In this document: piece after piece, positions 46,222-57,988 of the stretch
How the letters are laid out: each line of letters starts with the position of its first letter
Position numbering within the stretch: the first letter of the stretch is position 1
From: Viola odorata
Lineage: Eukaryota; Streptophyta; Magnoliopsida; Malpighiales; Violaceae
Assembly: GCA_963691705.1 (NCBI GenBank)
Contig: OY829539.1
Span: 55,030,327 to 55,094,326 of the forward strand
Direction of reading: 5' to 3'
DNA length: 64,000 bases
Made by a program: the position numbers and the translations under genes
The notes under the pieces: model-generated
What the model was told of the DNA's origin: nothing
Databases searched by the model: none
The model's input: only the letters and a program-made list of their open reading frames with translations

Positions 46222-46915
46222 GCTCATTGTGATAAAAGAGAAGTTGCAAAACCTATCAAAGTACAAAGGGAATCACGTGGTGGTAACAACGAATGACTCG
46301 AGGTTACCGATAGCTCACATCGGTAAAACAAAAGTCTCCTCTAAACATGATGCTATTATGATGCCCCTTGAAGATATCTACCATGCCCCAGGAATAAAGA
46401 AAAATCTTCTTTCTATTACACAATTAACATCTTCCGGCAATTATGTGTTGTTTGGTCCACATGATGTGAAGATATACCGGGAGCTTAAAAATATGAAAGA
46501 ACCAATGATGAAGGGAAGAAGATTATCGACAGCATACCTAATGTCGACAGAAATAGCATACATAGATAAGACAAGAAAAAATGAGACTGTAGACTTGTGG
46601 CACATGCGGCTTAGTCATGTTAGCTATTCCAAGCTAGACATGATGATGAAGAAGTCAATGCTGAGAGGACTTCCTCAACTAGAAGTACGAATTGACACGA
46701 TATGTGCAGGGTGTCAGTACGGAAAAGCGCATCAGTTGCCGTATAAAAAGTCTAAATTCAAGGCGAAGGAACCATTAGAGTTAATTCACTCTGATGTGTT
46801 TGGACCAGTCAAACAAGCATCTATCAGCGAGATGAAGTACATGGTGACCTTCATCAATGATTTCTCCAGATATGTCTGGGTTTATTTTTTAATTGTCCAC
46901 GATTCTAATTAATTC
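46222..46915 (+). pseudogene. Copia GAG-pre-integrase/integrase fragment inside element B
   Basis: The plus-strand frame has [51 protein letters not shown] and [10 protein letters not shown]...[15 protein letters not shown], all Copia protease-to-integrase blocks. It begins and ends abruptly, without LTRs, and runs opposite to the host element. ATTGT occurs at both edges (46226-46230 and 46892-46896), a possible but weak TSD. Confidence 0.85.
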
Positions 46916-47282
46916 CACTTTATTGGTTTTTGAATTTGTCCGTTCCAAAAGCTATAAATGACGACGCTGACACGTGTCCCACTAACTAAAACACAATCCC
47001 ACGAACAGAACAGTCTAGCCCCACGGTTTGGCCAAGATCTCGGCCAAACCTCAGCATCTTACCCACACTTAATTTCCTACACAAAATCAAAAATAACCCA
47101 GCGAAATCAAATGGGACAAAAATTCAAAAATAAATAAAATCAAAAGGAAAAATAAAAAGAAACAAAAAGAAACAAAAGAAAATTAAAATAAAATAAAAGA
47201 ACCGTTCAAAAATGAAAGAAACAAGGGTTGCCTCCCTTGTAGCGCCCTTATTTTAAGTCCTAGGCTTGACTCAAAATTTTAT
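46916..47282. other. Element B spacer between integrase and ORF3
   Basis: No gene. A-rich with AAAATAAAA runs, a CGGCCAAACC copy of the dispersed motif at about 47032-47055 and CCCACACTTAA at 47062. Confidence 0.55.
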
Positions 47283-48401
47283 TCACTTGTCCTCTGGTGG
47301 CAGATCCACCTTTTCGGAAATCTTTTCTTCCTGGAAACTTTCAAAGAATGGCTTCAGTCTTTGGCCGCTTACTTTGAGCTCGGCACATATTTTCTCATTT
47401 CTAATATCTACTGCACCATGTGGGTAAATATTAGTAATAACAAATGGGCCTTCCCATCTTGTTTTTAATTTTCCAGGAAACAACTTAAAATGAGAATTAT
47501 AAAGAAGAACCTTCTCCCCTGTGTGGAGAGGTTTTCCAATAATTCTTTTGTCGTGGTAGGCCTTCATTCTGATTTTGACAATCAGCTGGTTGTCATAGGC
47601 TTAGTCTCTCAACTCCTCTAGCTCATGGAGTTGTAACTTCCTCTCTTGCCCAGCTTGGTCATAGCTCAAGTTGTACTTTCGTATAGCCCAATATGCTTTG
47701 TGTTGCAACCCTATTGGCAAGTGGCACGCCTTCCCATAGACCAGCTTGTAAGGCGTCATCCCAATTGGACCTTTGTAAGCCGTTCTGTAGGCCCACAATG
47801 CGTCATCTAACCGCTGGCTCCAATCGCGTCTGTCTAGGCCTACTGTCTTGGCCAAGATAGATTTCACCTCTCTATTCGACACTTCTGCTTGGCCGTTTGA
47901 TTGAGGGTGGTAGGCTGTGGATACTCTATGTGTGATGCCATATTTCCTGAAAAGGGAAGATAAAATCTTGTTGCAGAAGTGTGTTCGTCGATCACTAATG
48001 ATCCCTCGAGGAATTCCAAATCTGTTCAAGATGTTAGACTTAATAAAGGAAATAACAGTTCTAGCATCATCATTCTTGGTGGCTTTCGCCTCTATCCATT
48101 TTGATACATAATCCATAGCCAAGAGAATATATCTGTTGCCAAAAGAAGTAGGGAAAGGTCCCATAAAATCTATGCCCCATACATCAAATATTTCACATGA
48201 AAGAATAAAATTTATAGGCATTTCATTTCGGGAACTAATATTCCCTACTTTTTGGCAAGCGGGACAAGTTTTACAAAACAGAAAACTGTCCTGAAAAATA
48301 CTAGGCCAATAAAAACCAGCCTCTAAGACTTTTAGGGCTGTTCTTCTTGCCCCAAAATGGCCTCCACATGCTTGAGAATGACAGAATTTAAGAATAGACA
48401 A
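47283..48401 (-). pseudogene. Element B integrase
   Basis: HHCC end ([30 protein letters not shown]), core with [23 protein letters not shown] and [17 protein letters not shown] (D, D, E present), then a stop at about 47601 and a second frame 47567-47283 with KAYHDKRI, LYNSHFKLFPGKLKTRWEGP and VSGQRLKPF, the gypsy C-terminal domain. Usual SDGGTHF reads SDRRTHF here. ILAKTVG at about 47850 is a copy of the dispersed motif. Confidence 0.9.
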
Positions 48402-48470
48402 AGTTTCACCTTGAGGTATAAACCTCCTAAGTAATTGATCAGTGCTTAATTTCCATAAATAAGGATCATC

Positions 48471-49958
48471 TTAGACATAGTACTTGCTATCATGTTTGAC
48501 CTTTACCCTCTCAAAGGTAGTCATATCACCATAGTGTTTACCTGTTGCAAGGTAATTCGCAATTTCAGCGTACCATGGGCGCGGGTTTGGCTGAGGGTTT
48601 GGCCTAGACTCCGGCCTAGACAGTGTCACCAAAAGTAGTTTTTCATCTGGAAATTCTGCTTTCACCTCATCTAGGTCTCCTCTTGCTAGGCAGCAGCTAA
48701 GGTGGTCTGCCACAAGGTTTTCCCTGTCGCTTTTATCCTTAATTTCCAAATTATGCTCCTGTAAAAGAAGAATCCATCGGATTAGTCTAGGTTTGGCCTT
48801 ATGCTTGACCAAGAGATATTTCAATGCCGCATGGTAAGAAAATACAATAATTTTTGTGCCCAATAAATAAGATCTAAATTTTTCCAGGGCAAAAACTATT
48901 GCAAAGAGTTCTTTTTCGGTTGTGGTGTAATTTCTTTGGGCATCATCCAACATCTTTGACGCGTAATAGATCACGTGAGGATCTTTTCCTTTCTTCTGCC
49001 CAAGAACCGCTCCCACAGCAGAGTCACTAGCATCGCACATCAACTCAAAAGGTAAGCTCAATTCTGGTGCTTGGATAATGGGTGCTGAAGTCAGTTGCTT
49101 CTTTAATTCATTAAACGATTTTTGACATGCTAGATTGAAGTCGAATTCCACTTCTTTTTGTAGAAGCTTGCACATTGGCTCGGCTGTCTTCGAGAAGTCA
49201 TTTATGAACCTGCGATAGAAACATGCATGGCCAAGAAAGCTCCTAACCTCACGCAAGCATGAGGGGTAAGGCAAATTTTTAATAGTATCAATTTTTGCTT
49301 GATCAACCTCAATCCCTTTTTTTGAAACCACATGCCCAAGGACAATTCCTTGATCTACCATAAAATGACATTTTTCATAATTTAAAACTAAACATGTATC
49401 AACACATCTTCTCAAAATATTTTGCAAATTATTTAAGCATTGTTCGAAATTATTACCGTAAACGGTAAAATCGTCCATGAACACTTCAATGCTTTTCTCT
49501 ACATACTCGGAGAATATACTTACCATGAACCTTTGAAAGGTTGCAGGCGCATTACACAGCCCAAATGGCATGCGTCTATAGGCGAACGTTCCAAATGGGC
49601 AAGTGAACGTTGTCTTTTCTTAGTCTTCGGGTGCAACGGGGATTTGATGAAACCCCGAGTAGCCATCCAAGAAGCAGTAGTGTGACTTTTCAGTAAGCCT
49701 CTCTACCATTTGGTCGATAAACGTTAATAGGAAATGGTCCTTCCGAGTGACTTGATTCAGCCTTCGGTAGTCAATGCATACCCTCCATCCGTTTTGGATT
49801 CTTGTTGTTCTTTGGGTTCCATCCTCTCCTTCGATCACTGTAATTCCAGTTTTCTTAGGAACTACCTGCACAGGAGACACCCAATTACTATCAGAGATAG
49901 GATAAATCACACCTGCATCGAGCAATTTAATAATTTCCTTTTTAACCACTTCCATCAT
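48471..49958 (-). pseudogene. Element B reverse transcriptase and RNase H
   Basis: RT blocks VSPVQVVPKKTGI, GWRVCIDYRRLNQVTRKDHF, CFLDGYSGFHQIPVAPED, then TAA, then MPFGLCNAPATFQRFM and the catalytic VFMDDFTVYG typical of Athila. RNase H follows: FELMCDASDSAVGAVLGQ and YTTTEKELFAIVFALEKFR. One nonsense codon at 49620-49622 splits RT, and the frame stops before the integrase at 48471. Confidence 0.92.
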
Positions 49959-49977
49959 CGGAGGGTTTTAATCTCCT

Positions 49978-50930
49978 CTAGGGTTGCCGAATGGGTTTCT
50001 TATCCTCTTCCACATGTATTTTGTGGGTACAAATGTTAGAAGATATCCCTTTTATATCTTCCATAGTCCAGCCAATCGCTTCCTTGTGCATCTTCAAGAC
50101 TCCCACCAATCTTTCCTCTTCATCCTCCGTTAGCTTTGCTGAAATAATAACGGGTAGGGTGTCGTCTAGGCCTAGATAGGCATATTTGAGATGGTCTGGC
50201 AGAGATTTTAATTCCAACTGTGGTGCCTGCACAACAGAAGGTAGGAATTTAGGAAGGTTGGGTTGAATAAATTGACAATTTACTGTTTTCTTCTTTATTT
50301 TGGCAGTCTTGGCCTTCGTCTTGGCCAAGCTCGAGGCCAAGATCAAGTCCGTATCTTCTGGATCGGCCAAACTGTCCAAAATTTCTTGGAGCTCCTTCTG
50401 ATCTCCAGTCCTGTCCTCTAATTCTTTTAGAGTTCTTGTGAAAATTCCCTTGCTCAAAACATACTCAAGGGGGTCTTTAATATAAATGTCAGCAATTTCC
50501 TCAGTAATTGGATCTAAAACATCAAGAAAATTAACGCAATGTAAATCATTAGGATGTTTTAAGGCTTCAGTAATGCTGAATTTAATTGTTCTTCCACAAA
50601 ATTCCAGAATTATACTTCCTTCATAGCAATCAATCTTTGCTTTCGATGTCCTTAGGAAAGGTCTTCCTAATAAAATATCAGTGGTGCAAGAAGGCAATTG
50701 CACATTTATTTCAACAATGTAAAAGTCCACTGGATAAATAAAATCATTTACCATTACCAAGACATCCGTCACCACTCCCTTAGGTCGGATGATCGTTCGG
50801 TCAGCCAGCTGGATTACCAAGTCAGTCTCCTTCATTGTTCCTATCTTCAAGGTCTCAAATTCACTCAGGGACATCACATTGATGCCAACCCCTAAGTCGC
50901 AAAGGGCCTTCTCAATTATTTTGTTCCCGA
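49978..50930 (-). pseudogene. Element B protease and RT N-terminus
   Basis: Upstream codons give CDLGVGINVMSLSEFE (Asp protease site DLGVG, normally DLGAS), then TTDILLGRPFLRTSKAKIDC. The C-terminal part enters RT (HLKYAYLGLDDTLPVIIS, CTHKIHVEEDKKPIRQP) and stops with TAG at about 49978, followed by a frameshift. A LAKTKAKTAK stretch encoded by the dispersed motif lies between protease and RT. Confidence 0.88.
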
Positions 50931-51011
50931 TTTAGCATGAAATGGTGAAAGTCCCTTGATCTTTACACTTTTTTGGGAGCTGCTGTACTATAGAAACATT
51001 ATGAGCTAAAT

Positions 51012-51500
51012 TCACCTCTCTATACCTGCAATTTTGTTTTTATTAGTGCACAGTTCTTTAAGAAATTTAGCATAAAAGGGGACTTTTGCAATTAAGTCCA
51101 ACATAGGTATATTAACAGCTATCTTTCCAAAAATATTCATAAAGTCTCTTGCTTCATCTTGCTTCTTCTCCTTTGAAGATCTTGGAGGAAACGGTGGAGG
51201 GATTTCTATTGATTCTTCTTTTTGGTCAGGCTTGGCCACAAGTTTGGTCAAGACAGGGTCTGCCTTCACTGTTTCCGTGCTAACTGCGGGCTTGCCCTGA
51301 GGTTTGGCCAAGACTGCCTTCATTTCAGTTTCTTCTTCCTCATCTTCGTCCATCTCTTGCGACTGGATTTTTCTTATTTCCTCATCTGTTTTCGCTCCTT
51401 CCCTCTCTACTAACACAACTCCACTCCTAAGACTCATGGCACTAACATTGTGTTTTGGGTTGTCTACGATGGTAGAAGGTAATTTCCCTTGATTGGCCAT
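51012..51500 (-). pseudogene. Element B gag C-terminal linker
   Basis: Starts with NPKHNVSAMSLRSG (Athila gag-protease linker), acidic middle (DEDEEEETEM), VLAKPQGKPAV and LTKLVAKP (dispersed motif), and ends VNIPMLDLIAKVPFYAKFLK, conserved before the Athila protease. Confidence 0.82.
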
Positions 51501-51645
51501 CTAGTTGATTTGTTTTTGCATCTCCGCCAAGCTAGATTGCGTAGATTGCATCAAGTTCTTTTGCATCTCAACGAAACTCTTAAGCGTATCCTCCATAGAG
51601 GGCCCGGTTATTTGCAAGGGTTGAGGTGCTGGAGGCAATTGGGGT

Positions 51646-52464
51646 TAGGGGTGTACATGGGTCGGGTTGGGCCGGTTATGGCTCATAACCAGCACCAACC
51701 CGTATAATATTTAACGGGCCAGGTTGGGTCGGTTATCTACCTGTAACCGCCGGTTATGGTGTTGAGCGGTTATAGGCGGTTAACTGCGGGTTGGCGGTTA
51801 TGGGCTTGGCTTGGCCCATTTGTTAATCACAAAATGCAACAACGTCTCATCATCCACAAAAATAAGCCAAACCACAAGCATCCTAATCCTGCTACTGAAA
51901 ATCAAACCTAAGGAACAACAACAGCAGGTGCAGCAATGGTGGAGCTTGGTTGTCGGAGCAGGGACAGCAGCAGCAGGTGGAGCTTGGTCGTCGGATCTGG
52001 TGGAGTGAACGAGAGCAGATCGGGAGGAGTAGTGGTGTGCTGGTGTGGAGGCGTGGCGCAGCAGGAACAGCAGCAGCGCCGATGAAAGAGGGAGAGTGAG
52101 AAGGAGCGGCGATGGAGATGGGCGACGCCGATCGAGAGAGGGAGAAGGAGTGGCGAGAGAGGGAGAGTGAGAAGGAGCGGCGAGAGAGGGAGAGTGAGAA
52201 GGAGCTGGAGCGTGAGGGTTTTTAGGGTTGGGTAATTAAAATGTAGTATAATGTGTATATATTATATACTTCGGGTTAATAGGTTGGGTTGGGCCGGTTA
52301 TAAGCGGTTATGAAAAAATCGACCCGCTATCTGACCCAACCCAACTATAGTGGGTCGGTTATATAACCGTTACCCGCGGTTATGACGGTTATGCTCTTTT
52401 GACGGGTTGGGTCAGATCGGTTATACGGATCAGACGGGTTGGGTCGGTTATTTGTACACCCCTA
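51646..52464. mobile_element. hAT-type MITE, 819 bp, inside element B gag
   Basis: Ends TAGGGGTGTACATGGGTC and, on the other strand, TAGGGGTGTACAAATAACC. Flanks ATTGGGGT and GTTGGGGT match at 7 of 8. Subterminal regions are packed with GGGTTGGGTCGGTTAT and complement. The centre has repeated GGGAGAGTGAGAAGGAG units. No transposase. Confidence 0.93.
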
Positions 52465-52708
52465 GTTGGGGTACAGAGGCTTTGCCTGGAGCTTGGCCAA
52501 GATTTAGATGTGAAGGACGAGGTATGAAGTGTTGAAAGTTAACGGGTGGTGGTTGCTGAGGTATATTCTGATTTAGAGGGACTGGGTCTCTCCATCTAAA
52601 ATTTGGATGACCTCTCCATGAGTACTGATTACTTCCTTGAGGGAAATTTTACATACTCCCTTGGTTCGGTGCATAGGTCGCATTTACTTGTGTCATTTCA
52701 TCAGGGTG

Positions 52709-53761
52709 CTAAACCATGTAGCAATTATTGGTCTGATGATCTTGTTGCTGGCAGATTCCACAAACCGATGCTACTTGCTCCTGATTAGAGTTTCCCGTGG
52801 TCATTGCACCTGAAATGTTGACAGAAATGTTTTTGACCATATCAGTTAATTCAGTTAATTTTTGCTCAACATCAATAGAACAAAGATTAGAAGGAATAGA
52901 AGTTCTGTCAGAAGTGATATTATTTTGGCAATTGTCTGCCATGGTTTGAAGTAGAAGCTTGGCTCTGGTGACCGTCAAGTCCTGCAATGCTCCACCTGCG
53001 GCTACATCAACTTTTTCTTTACTGGGTGGGAGCATTCCATCATAAAAATATTGGATCATGGTCTGATCCGCAACTCCGTGTGTTGGGCAAACTTCTTGCA
53101 ATTCTCTGAACCGTTGATGATATTCACTTAGACCCTCATTGTTCCTCTGCTGGATGGCAGCCATGTTCTTTCTAGCCACCCCTGCTTTTGTTACGTTCCA
53201 GTACTTGTTGAGGAATAATGTGGACATCTCGGCCCAGGTGTTGACCGTGTTGTGAGGTAGGCTGTAGAACCAATTTTGGGCAGCCCCCTCAAGAGAGCAT
53301 GGAAAAGCTTTTAACTTTGCTCTTTCCATATTCACAGCAGCTGGTTTCATCATATCACACTGAACATGTAGATTCCTCAGGTGCTTGAATGGGTTCTCGT
53401 TCGAATGGCCATAGAATTTAGGAAGATTGGCCACCATATTGGTCTTGATAGACCAGTCATTTGCCACTATCGGCAAAGCTATGCAGGAGAAGGTTTCCTG
53501 TTCTGCTGTTCTGTTCAGTTCCCTCTTCGTGGGTTCTTGTGGATTTCCTGCCATGGCTGGGTTAAAGAAATCGTCTTGGTCGGAAGATTGGCCAAGACTG
53601 TGGTCTAGACTGTAATATGTTTCGGAACTAGAGGTTTCCGATTCACTTTCTTCTGGGGTTTTCCTTTTCTGAGCTATCTTCCTGAGTTGTGCTTCGGCCT
53701 TAGTGAGATTCGGATTATACGGTAACAAATCTTCTTCTCTGCAAGAGGACCTGGTCATCAA
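52709..53761 (-). pseudogene. Element B gag
   Basis: A 350-codon frame starting near the primer-binding site. Athila gag core: VANLPKFYGHSNENPFKHL, LKAFPCSLEGAAQNWFYSLP, LFLNKYWNVTKAG and SEYHQRFRELQEVCPTHG. A CCHC knuckle, CGICQQQDHQTNNC, is at the C-terminus. SLGQSSDQDDF at residues about 55-65 comes from the dispersed motif. It stops at CYMV and the rest of gag is beyond the hAT insertion. Confidence 0.9.
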
Positions 53762-53812
53762 CTATAAAAAACAAAATAAAACAAAAAATAAAAACTACAA
53801 ATACCGTTAGAG

Positions 53813-53833
53813 ATCCCTGGCAACGACGCCAAA
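53813..53833 (-). other. Element B primer-binding site (tRNA-Asp type)
   Basis: Minus strand TTGGCGTCGTTGCCAGGGAT, three to four bases inside the 5' LTR. It resembles the TGGCGCCGTTGCCGGGGA site complementary to plant tRNA-Asp, with two or three changes. Confidence 0.8.
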
Positions 53834-53836
53834 ATT

Positions 53837-55355
53837 TGATCGCGCGTCAAACACGTCAAATATAATAGTGAAATAGGTATGGAATTGGGGGTAGAAATAC
53901 AACTTATCACCGTCTACAAGAGTTTGTAGATTATGGTAAGAGGATCGTCCATAGAGACCTCTAGGAGATGTAATTCTTGGTTTGACTTCCTCGTCACTGG
54001 ATTGGTTTGGTAGAATCTGAAAATAAAGACAAAATAGAAAGAAGTAAAAATGGTTCAAAATAGTATTGGCCAAAAGCTTGGCCAAGACAGGGGTCAAGAT
54101 TGAAATAAATCTAGTAAAAGGGAATTCCAGGTAAGGGTGATATGAGAGCTTATGTTCTTATGCTTCGATCATAGACTCAAAGATATTCATCTCTTCATTC
54201 GTAGTACTGCTATAGAGTGGAGGTACTCCTGTTCACTCCTGTCTTCCCTCCTCTTCAAATTACCTGGCGGTTGCTCCCTTTCCTGATAATCCTAGTCAAG
54301 GGACACCTTGCTGGTTAAAGGATTTATCCGTTTGATTGCTGTCTTGAATGGTTGCTCGCTTCCTCAATGGTATAGGGGAAGACAGTACCTAGGCCAAGGT
54401 GTCTCCCTGTGGAGACCCTAGGTTTTCAATCTGGTCTTGACCTAGATTACTTATTTCTTCTAGTCTGGCGCGAGACTAGTCACCTACTTTGTCTAGCCGA
54501 TGGGTGCTCCCTTTCCTTCTAGGCCGGTTGCAACTCTTCTCTACTAGAGTACAAGGATGATCAAACCTTGTCTCTAGTGAGTAAGCGATAAATTAAGTTC
54601 AAGAAATAAATAAATACGAGAGAAGAGATTACTAAGTACGGTTTGATCTCACGAATGCATAAGAACTTCAGCCTATCAACCCTTACCAAGAATGGGTGTT
54701 TAGCTACTCATACTCATAGATAAAAAGATAAAATATTTGATTGCATATATAAATTAAATCCGAGATTTAAATAATTAAATCCGGAGCAAAATTGTATCAA
54801 TGTCAAAGAAGGAGAAAAGAGAAGAAAGGTTCCGACCCGGACAGAGGAGGAACAATGTTTGGCTAAATAGCCCTCAAACTCCTCTGTCCTACTCGAACTG
54901 TAATTCCTAGAAAATCTCTAAAAAGATTGTAACAATAAATTGTTTGGATAAAGTTAGGAGATTACAAAATACAAAGATGGAAGGAGATCCTTGAAAGGAT
55001 TCTTAAATAATATCTTCTTGATCCTTCTCTTTGTCGCTAGATTGCTACCAGCTCGCAAGGCCCAATGTGGGAAGCGACCCAAGTGATGGTTCACGCTTTT
55101 GCCTCTATCGCGAATGAGTCTTGGCCATGCCAAGACGATTTGGTGCGCGCTACTTTGAATGCGAAGGAGTCTTGGCCAAGCTCCAGGCGAAGACTCGGGA
55201 AAACAGCTTCAGCGCTCCACAAATCAGATTCTTTTATAAATTGCCTCCAGAACAGGACTGCTAAGATATGGGGAATACAAGGATAAATCAGTAGGTTTAC
55301 TGCCCAATTTAACAAGTAAATGGATAATAAAATATGATGAAATGCAATGTAATCA
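53837..55355 (-). repeat. Element B 5' LTR, 1519 bp
   Basis: The complete LTR copy, including the 234-bp part missing from the other LTR. The motif near 55123 reads TCTTGGCCATGCCAAGAC, whereas the partner at 42711 has a longer version. Confidence 0.95.
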
Positions 55356-55360
55356 AGAAA

Positions 55361-57330
55361 CAATGGGAACACCAACAGGGATGTCAATATCTCCCTCGCC
55401 CGTAAGGGAAGTGGAAACTTGAACTAGGTTCTCAGAAGCAACAGACGGAACAGTCGGGTCAACCACGACTTCCGTCGTCCTTGAAGCTTCCGCGACTTCC
55501 ACGGCAGCCGCTGCCCTTGCCCTTTCTCTTACTTGAGCTCTCTTCAAATGCCTCCTGATGCTTTCAGGCTTCCAGTTGGGATCAGTCGCTGCACGGTCAC
55601 AAAACAACGTTAGCATTAGTGCTGGTTGTAACAATGAAAGAAGCGATACAATACTCACGTCTGACGCAGACTCGGATGTCCATCCCGCCTGCCAAGTTAC
55701 GAGTATGAACACTAATCTCCAACTGAAGCAGTTTGTCCAACCAACCTTGCTCGGTTGGAGGAAGAACCTCTCGGGGACCCCAAGTGCTGTCCTTGATGTT
55801 TTGATTAAACCCTGAGCTCCACAATGGGTCCGGAAGGCCAGGAAGGTCAACAACAAAAAACTCCTCTTTCCACTCTTCAATAGATGATTCGAGGTGAAGG
55901 AGTTTCTAGGTGAAGGATTTGAGGGAGTCATCATCATAACGGGGAGATATCGCTATCACACCCCGGTGATGGGTCAGTTTGAAAATTGATTTCAGGCGTA
56001 ATAAGGAAGGGGAATCAATTCCCTTATATCTACAAAGCTCCAAAAAGGCATAAACACAGCAGTATGCATTTGGAGTTAATTGCACCGGATTCAGATCAAG
56101 AGTGGTGAGCAATTGCTGTATAAAAGAATCTACGGGAAATCTGAAACCGTAGCGGAACATTTGGGCGTATAAAACCCTAAGTTTGCCCGTCAAAATGCTG
56201 CTTAGACGTAATGACTCGGGAGTAATCCGACCTAGTGTAAGTAAGCTGAATGATATATGGAGCTTGAGGAGGATCTAGCCAAAGGAGTTAACAACAAGAC
56301 TTGAAGGAAAGACAAGGAAATTGCAAACAAGACTCGGATTTTGGCAGCGGACAAGGACTAGAAAGGGAAGAAACAATGTTACCCGGAATGATGATTATTG
56401 CTAGATGGAGGGATAGGAATTAATGAACAAATGCACCACTTATAGAAGCTCAAACCATGATCAGCAAGCAACACAAACATATATTCAAGTCACCCAAAAT
56501 GTTGTCGAATTGATTACAAAGGATTTCCCGGAGGAAGATCGGGAGGAGTGTTCTCTACTCAAGCGATCTTTCTCCAAGAAGGATTGAAGAGTTAGGGACC
56601 TAGGTGATAGATTAAGGAGTGTTCTCAACTTACAAAATATCACACAAAGTCTAACTGCCAGAAAAATGAAAGGAAATAACTATTTATACAAAAAGTCACT
56701 GTAGCTATAGTAACATACTGTAGCTGGCGGCATGCCACTACAGGAGGCTTGGCCTTGGCGGCATGCCGCTTGCTTCGCTTGGAGCAAACCAAAAATAATT
56801 CATTTAATTCATTTCTCGCGTCCACACTGCGCGCCAAAATGTCGACGCCCATAACTTCCGATCCAACCGTCCGATTGGGCTGAAACTTGTCCCAAACGAA
56901 AGCTAAGATCTTGAAGTTTCCATCAAGAATCTGTTCGCCCAAATCTGACTCCATTTGCTTGACCATATCCCTGTTGCGAATACGCGCTGCAATTCTGACT
57001 TGTATGGGTCTGATGAAGGGTCACGTGCATAGCCTTTTCCCGGACTTGTATACATTCTTTCTCCCTCATTTTGCCTTCAAACCACAGGGAAAAACCTCTT
57101 GCTTTGCTCCGTGTGATCGCGCCTTGAGGTAACATGCCTTGAATGTCAAGTTTGGTCTTGGAGGGGTCCGTGATCATATCAGTAACGGAAGCCGTATAGC
57201 CATCAGGGAATACGGCATGGTGCTTTATCAGACGCTCATTCAGGGCAACTACGGAAGTAATGCTACTGGCTGTATTATCTATTTTTTCCTCATCAACGGA
57301 CTTAGACTCAGAACTGTGAGTCTTAGCCAT
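55361..57330 (-). pseudogene. Element A antisense gene 2, N-terminal exons
   Basis: ATG at 57330, following a TATA-like GGTTATAAAACCC at about 57498. It reads MAKTHSSESKSVDEEK and LNERLIKHHAVFPDGYTA, matching the start of the gene at 63829. After an inserted LTR fragment it resumes near 56225 with GKLRVLYAQMFRYGFRFP and LDLNPVQLTPNAYCCVYAFL, the region I take for the putative gypsy-type transposon domain (Transposase_28-like). It continues toward 55361, where element B splits it from 38277. Broken by two insertions. Confidence 0.75.
56236..57165 (-). mobile_element. Truncated LTR-retrotransposon 3' end inside the antisense gene
   Basis: Frame at 57160-57000 carries LPQGAITRSKAR, a phrase common near the end of plant gypsy polyproteins. 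To the left is an LTR-like stretch with a TATA (TATAAATA on the minus strand, about 56682) and a candidate edge TGTAAGTAAG at 56236. The antisense-gene frame resumes just left of that edge. No TSD found and the right edge is approximate. Confidence 0.5.
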
Positions 57331-57988
57331 GGCATAAATAAAAATAAAAAAGATGAAGAAAAGAATGGAGGAAACGAGGAGTACCTTTGTGACAGGAATG
57401 CTTTGAATACCCAGAGCGGTGCAAAAAAGGAAACGACTTGGAAAACTATGAGAAAATGAAATGACAAAAGTGAGGAAAAGAAACAAGTGTTGGGTTTTAT
57501 AACCCTAGGGCTCAAGTGAAATGACATATGCAGCAGTCGTCACATGAGAAATATCACAAGAAACGAGCGAAAGCAAAGAGTACGATTCTTGAAAAGCGGG
57601 AAGACGCTTTGGTATCACCAAACTTCTAAAACACGCTAATCCTCGGCACCTCAGCAGAGAGACACGTGTATCTTGGGATATCATGACCTCTCCTTTGCAT
57701 TAATGAGGAGATCTTGAGCATTAAATCCTCTGAAAAGCTAAAATGATTTTCTGAGGCAAGATAAGGGCGAAGGCGCCACGGTGTGTTGTGGGCGACAACC
57801 GAGCTGTCATTCCACGCGACAACGCAGATAAGCCAACAGGAAAATATTATTTAAGAATGAAGCACAAATATTGTTACGCGGCAGGCGTTATTACAGAATA
57901 AAAACAAATAACACTAAGAAGTAAAGTTCTCCCCGGCATCAACCCGGCTCAACCACGAGAGTGCCTTGATAGTGCTGCCACCATTCTT
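57331..57988. promoter_or_regulatory. Spacer and promoter between antisense genes 1 and 2 of element A
   Basis: About 660 bp between the stop of gene 1 (57989) and the ATG of gene 2 (57330) on the minus strand. It parallels 63157-63828 in element C: TAACGCCT near the start, then AAAATCATTT-(C/A)-GCTTTTCAGAG, ATTTAATGCTCA and GTCATGAT in order, then a GGTTATAAAA TATA box. Confidence 0.75.

Larger units (their letters stand above)
38278..55355 (-). mobile_element. Element B: Athila-type Ty3/gypsy retrotransposon
   Basis: LTRs at 38278-42951 and 53837-55355 begin TGATCGCGCGTC and end GCAATGTAATCA. AGAAA flanks both ends (38273-38277 and 55356-55360). On the minus strand: primer-binding site, gag, protease, RT, RNase H, integrase and an Athila ORF3. 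The LTRs are very similar, so insertion is recent compared with the Copia element at 2312. The element is enlarged by a solo LTR, a hAT element and a Copia fragment. Confidence 0.95.
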
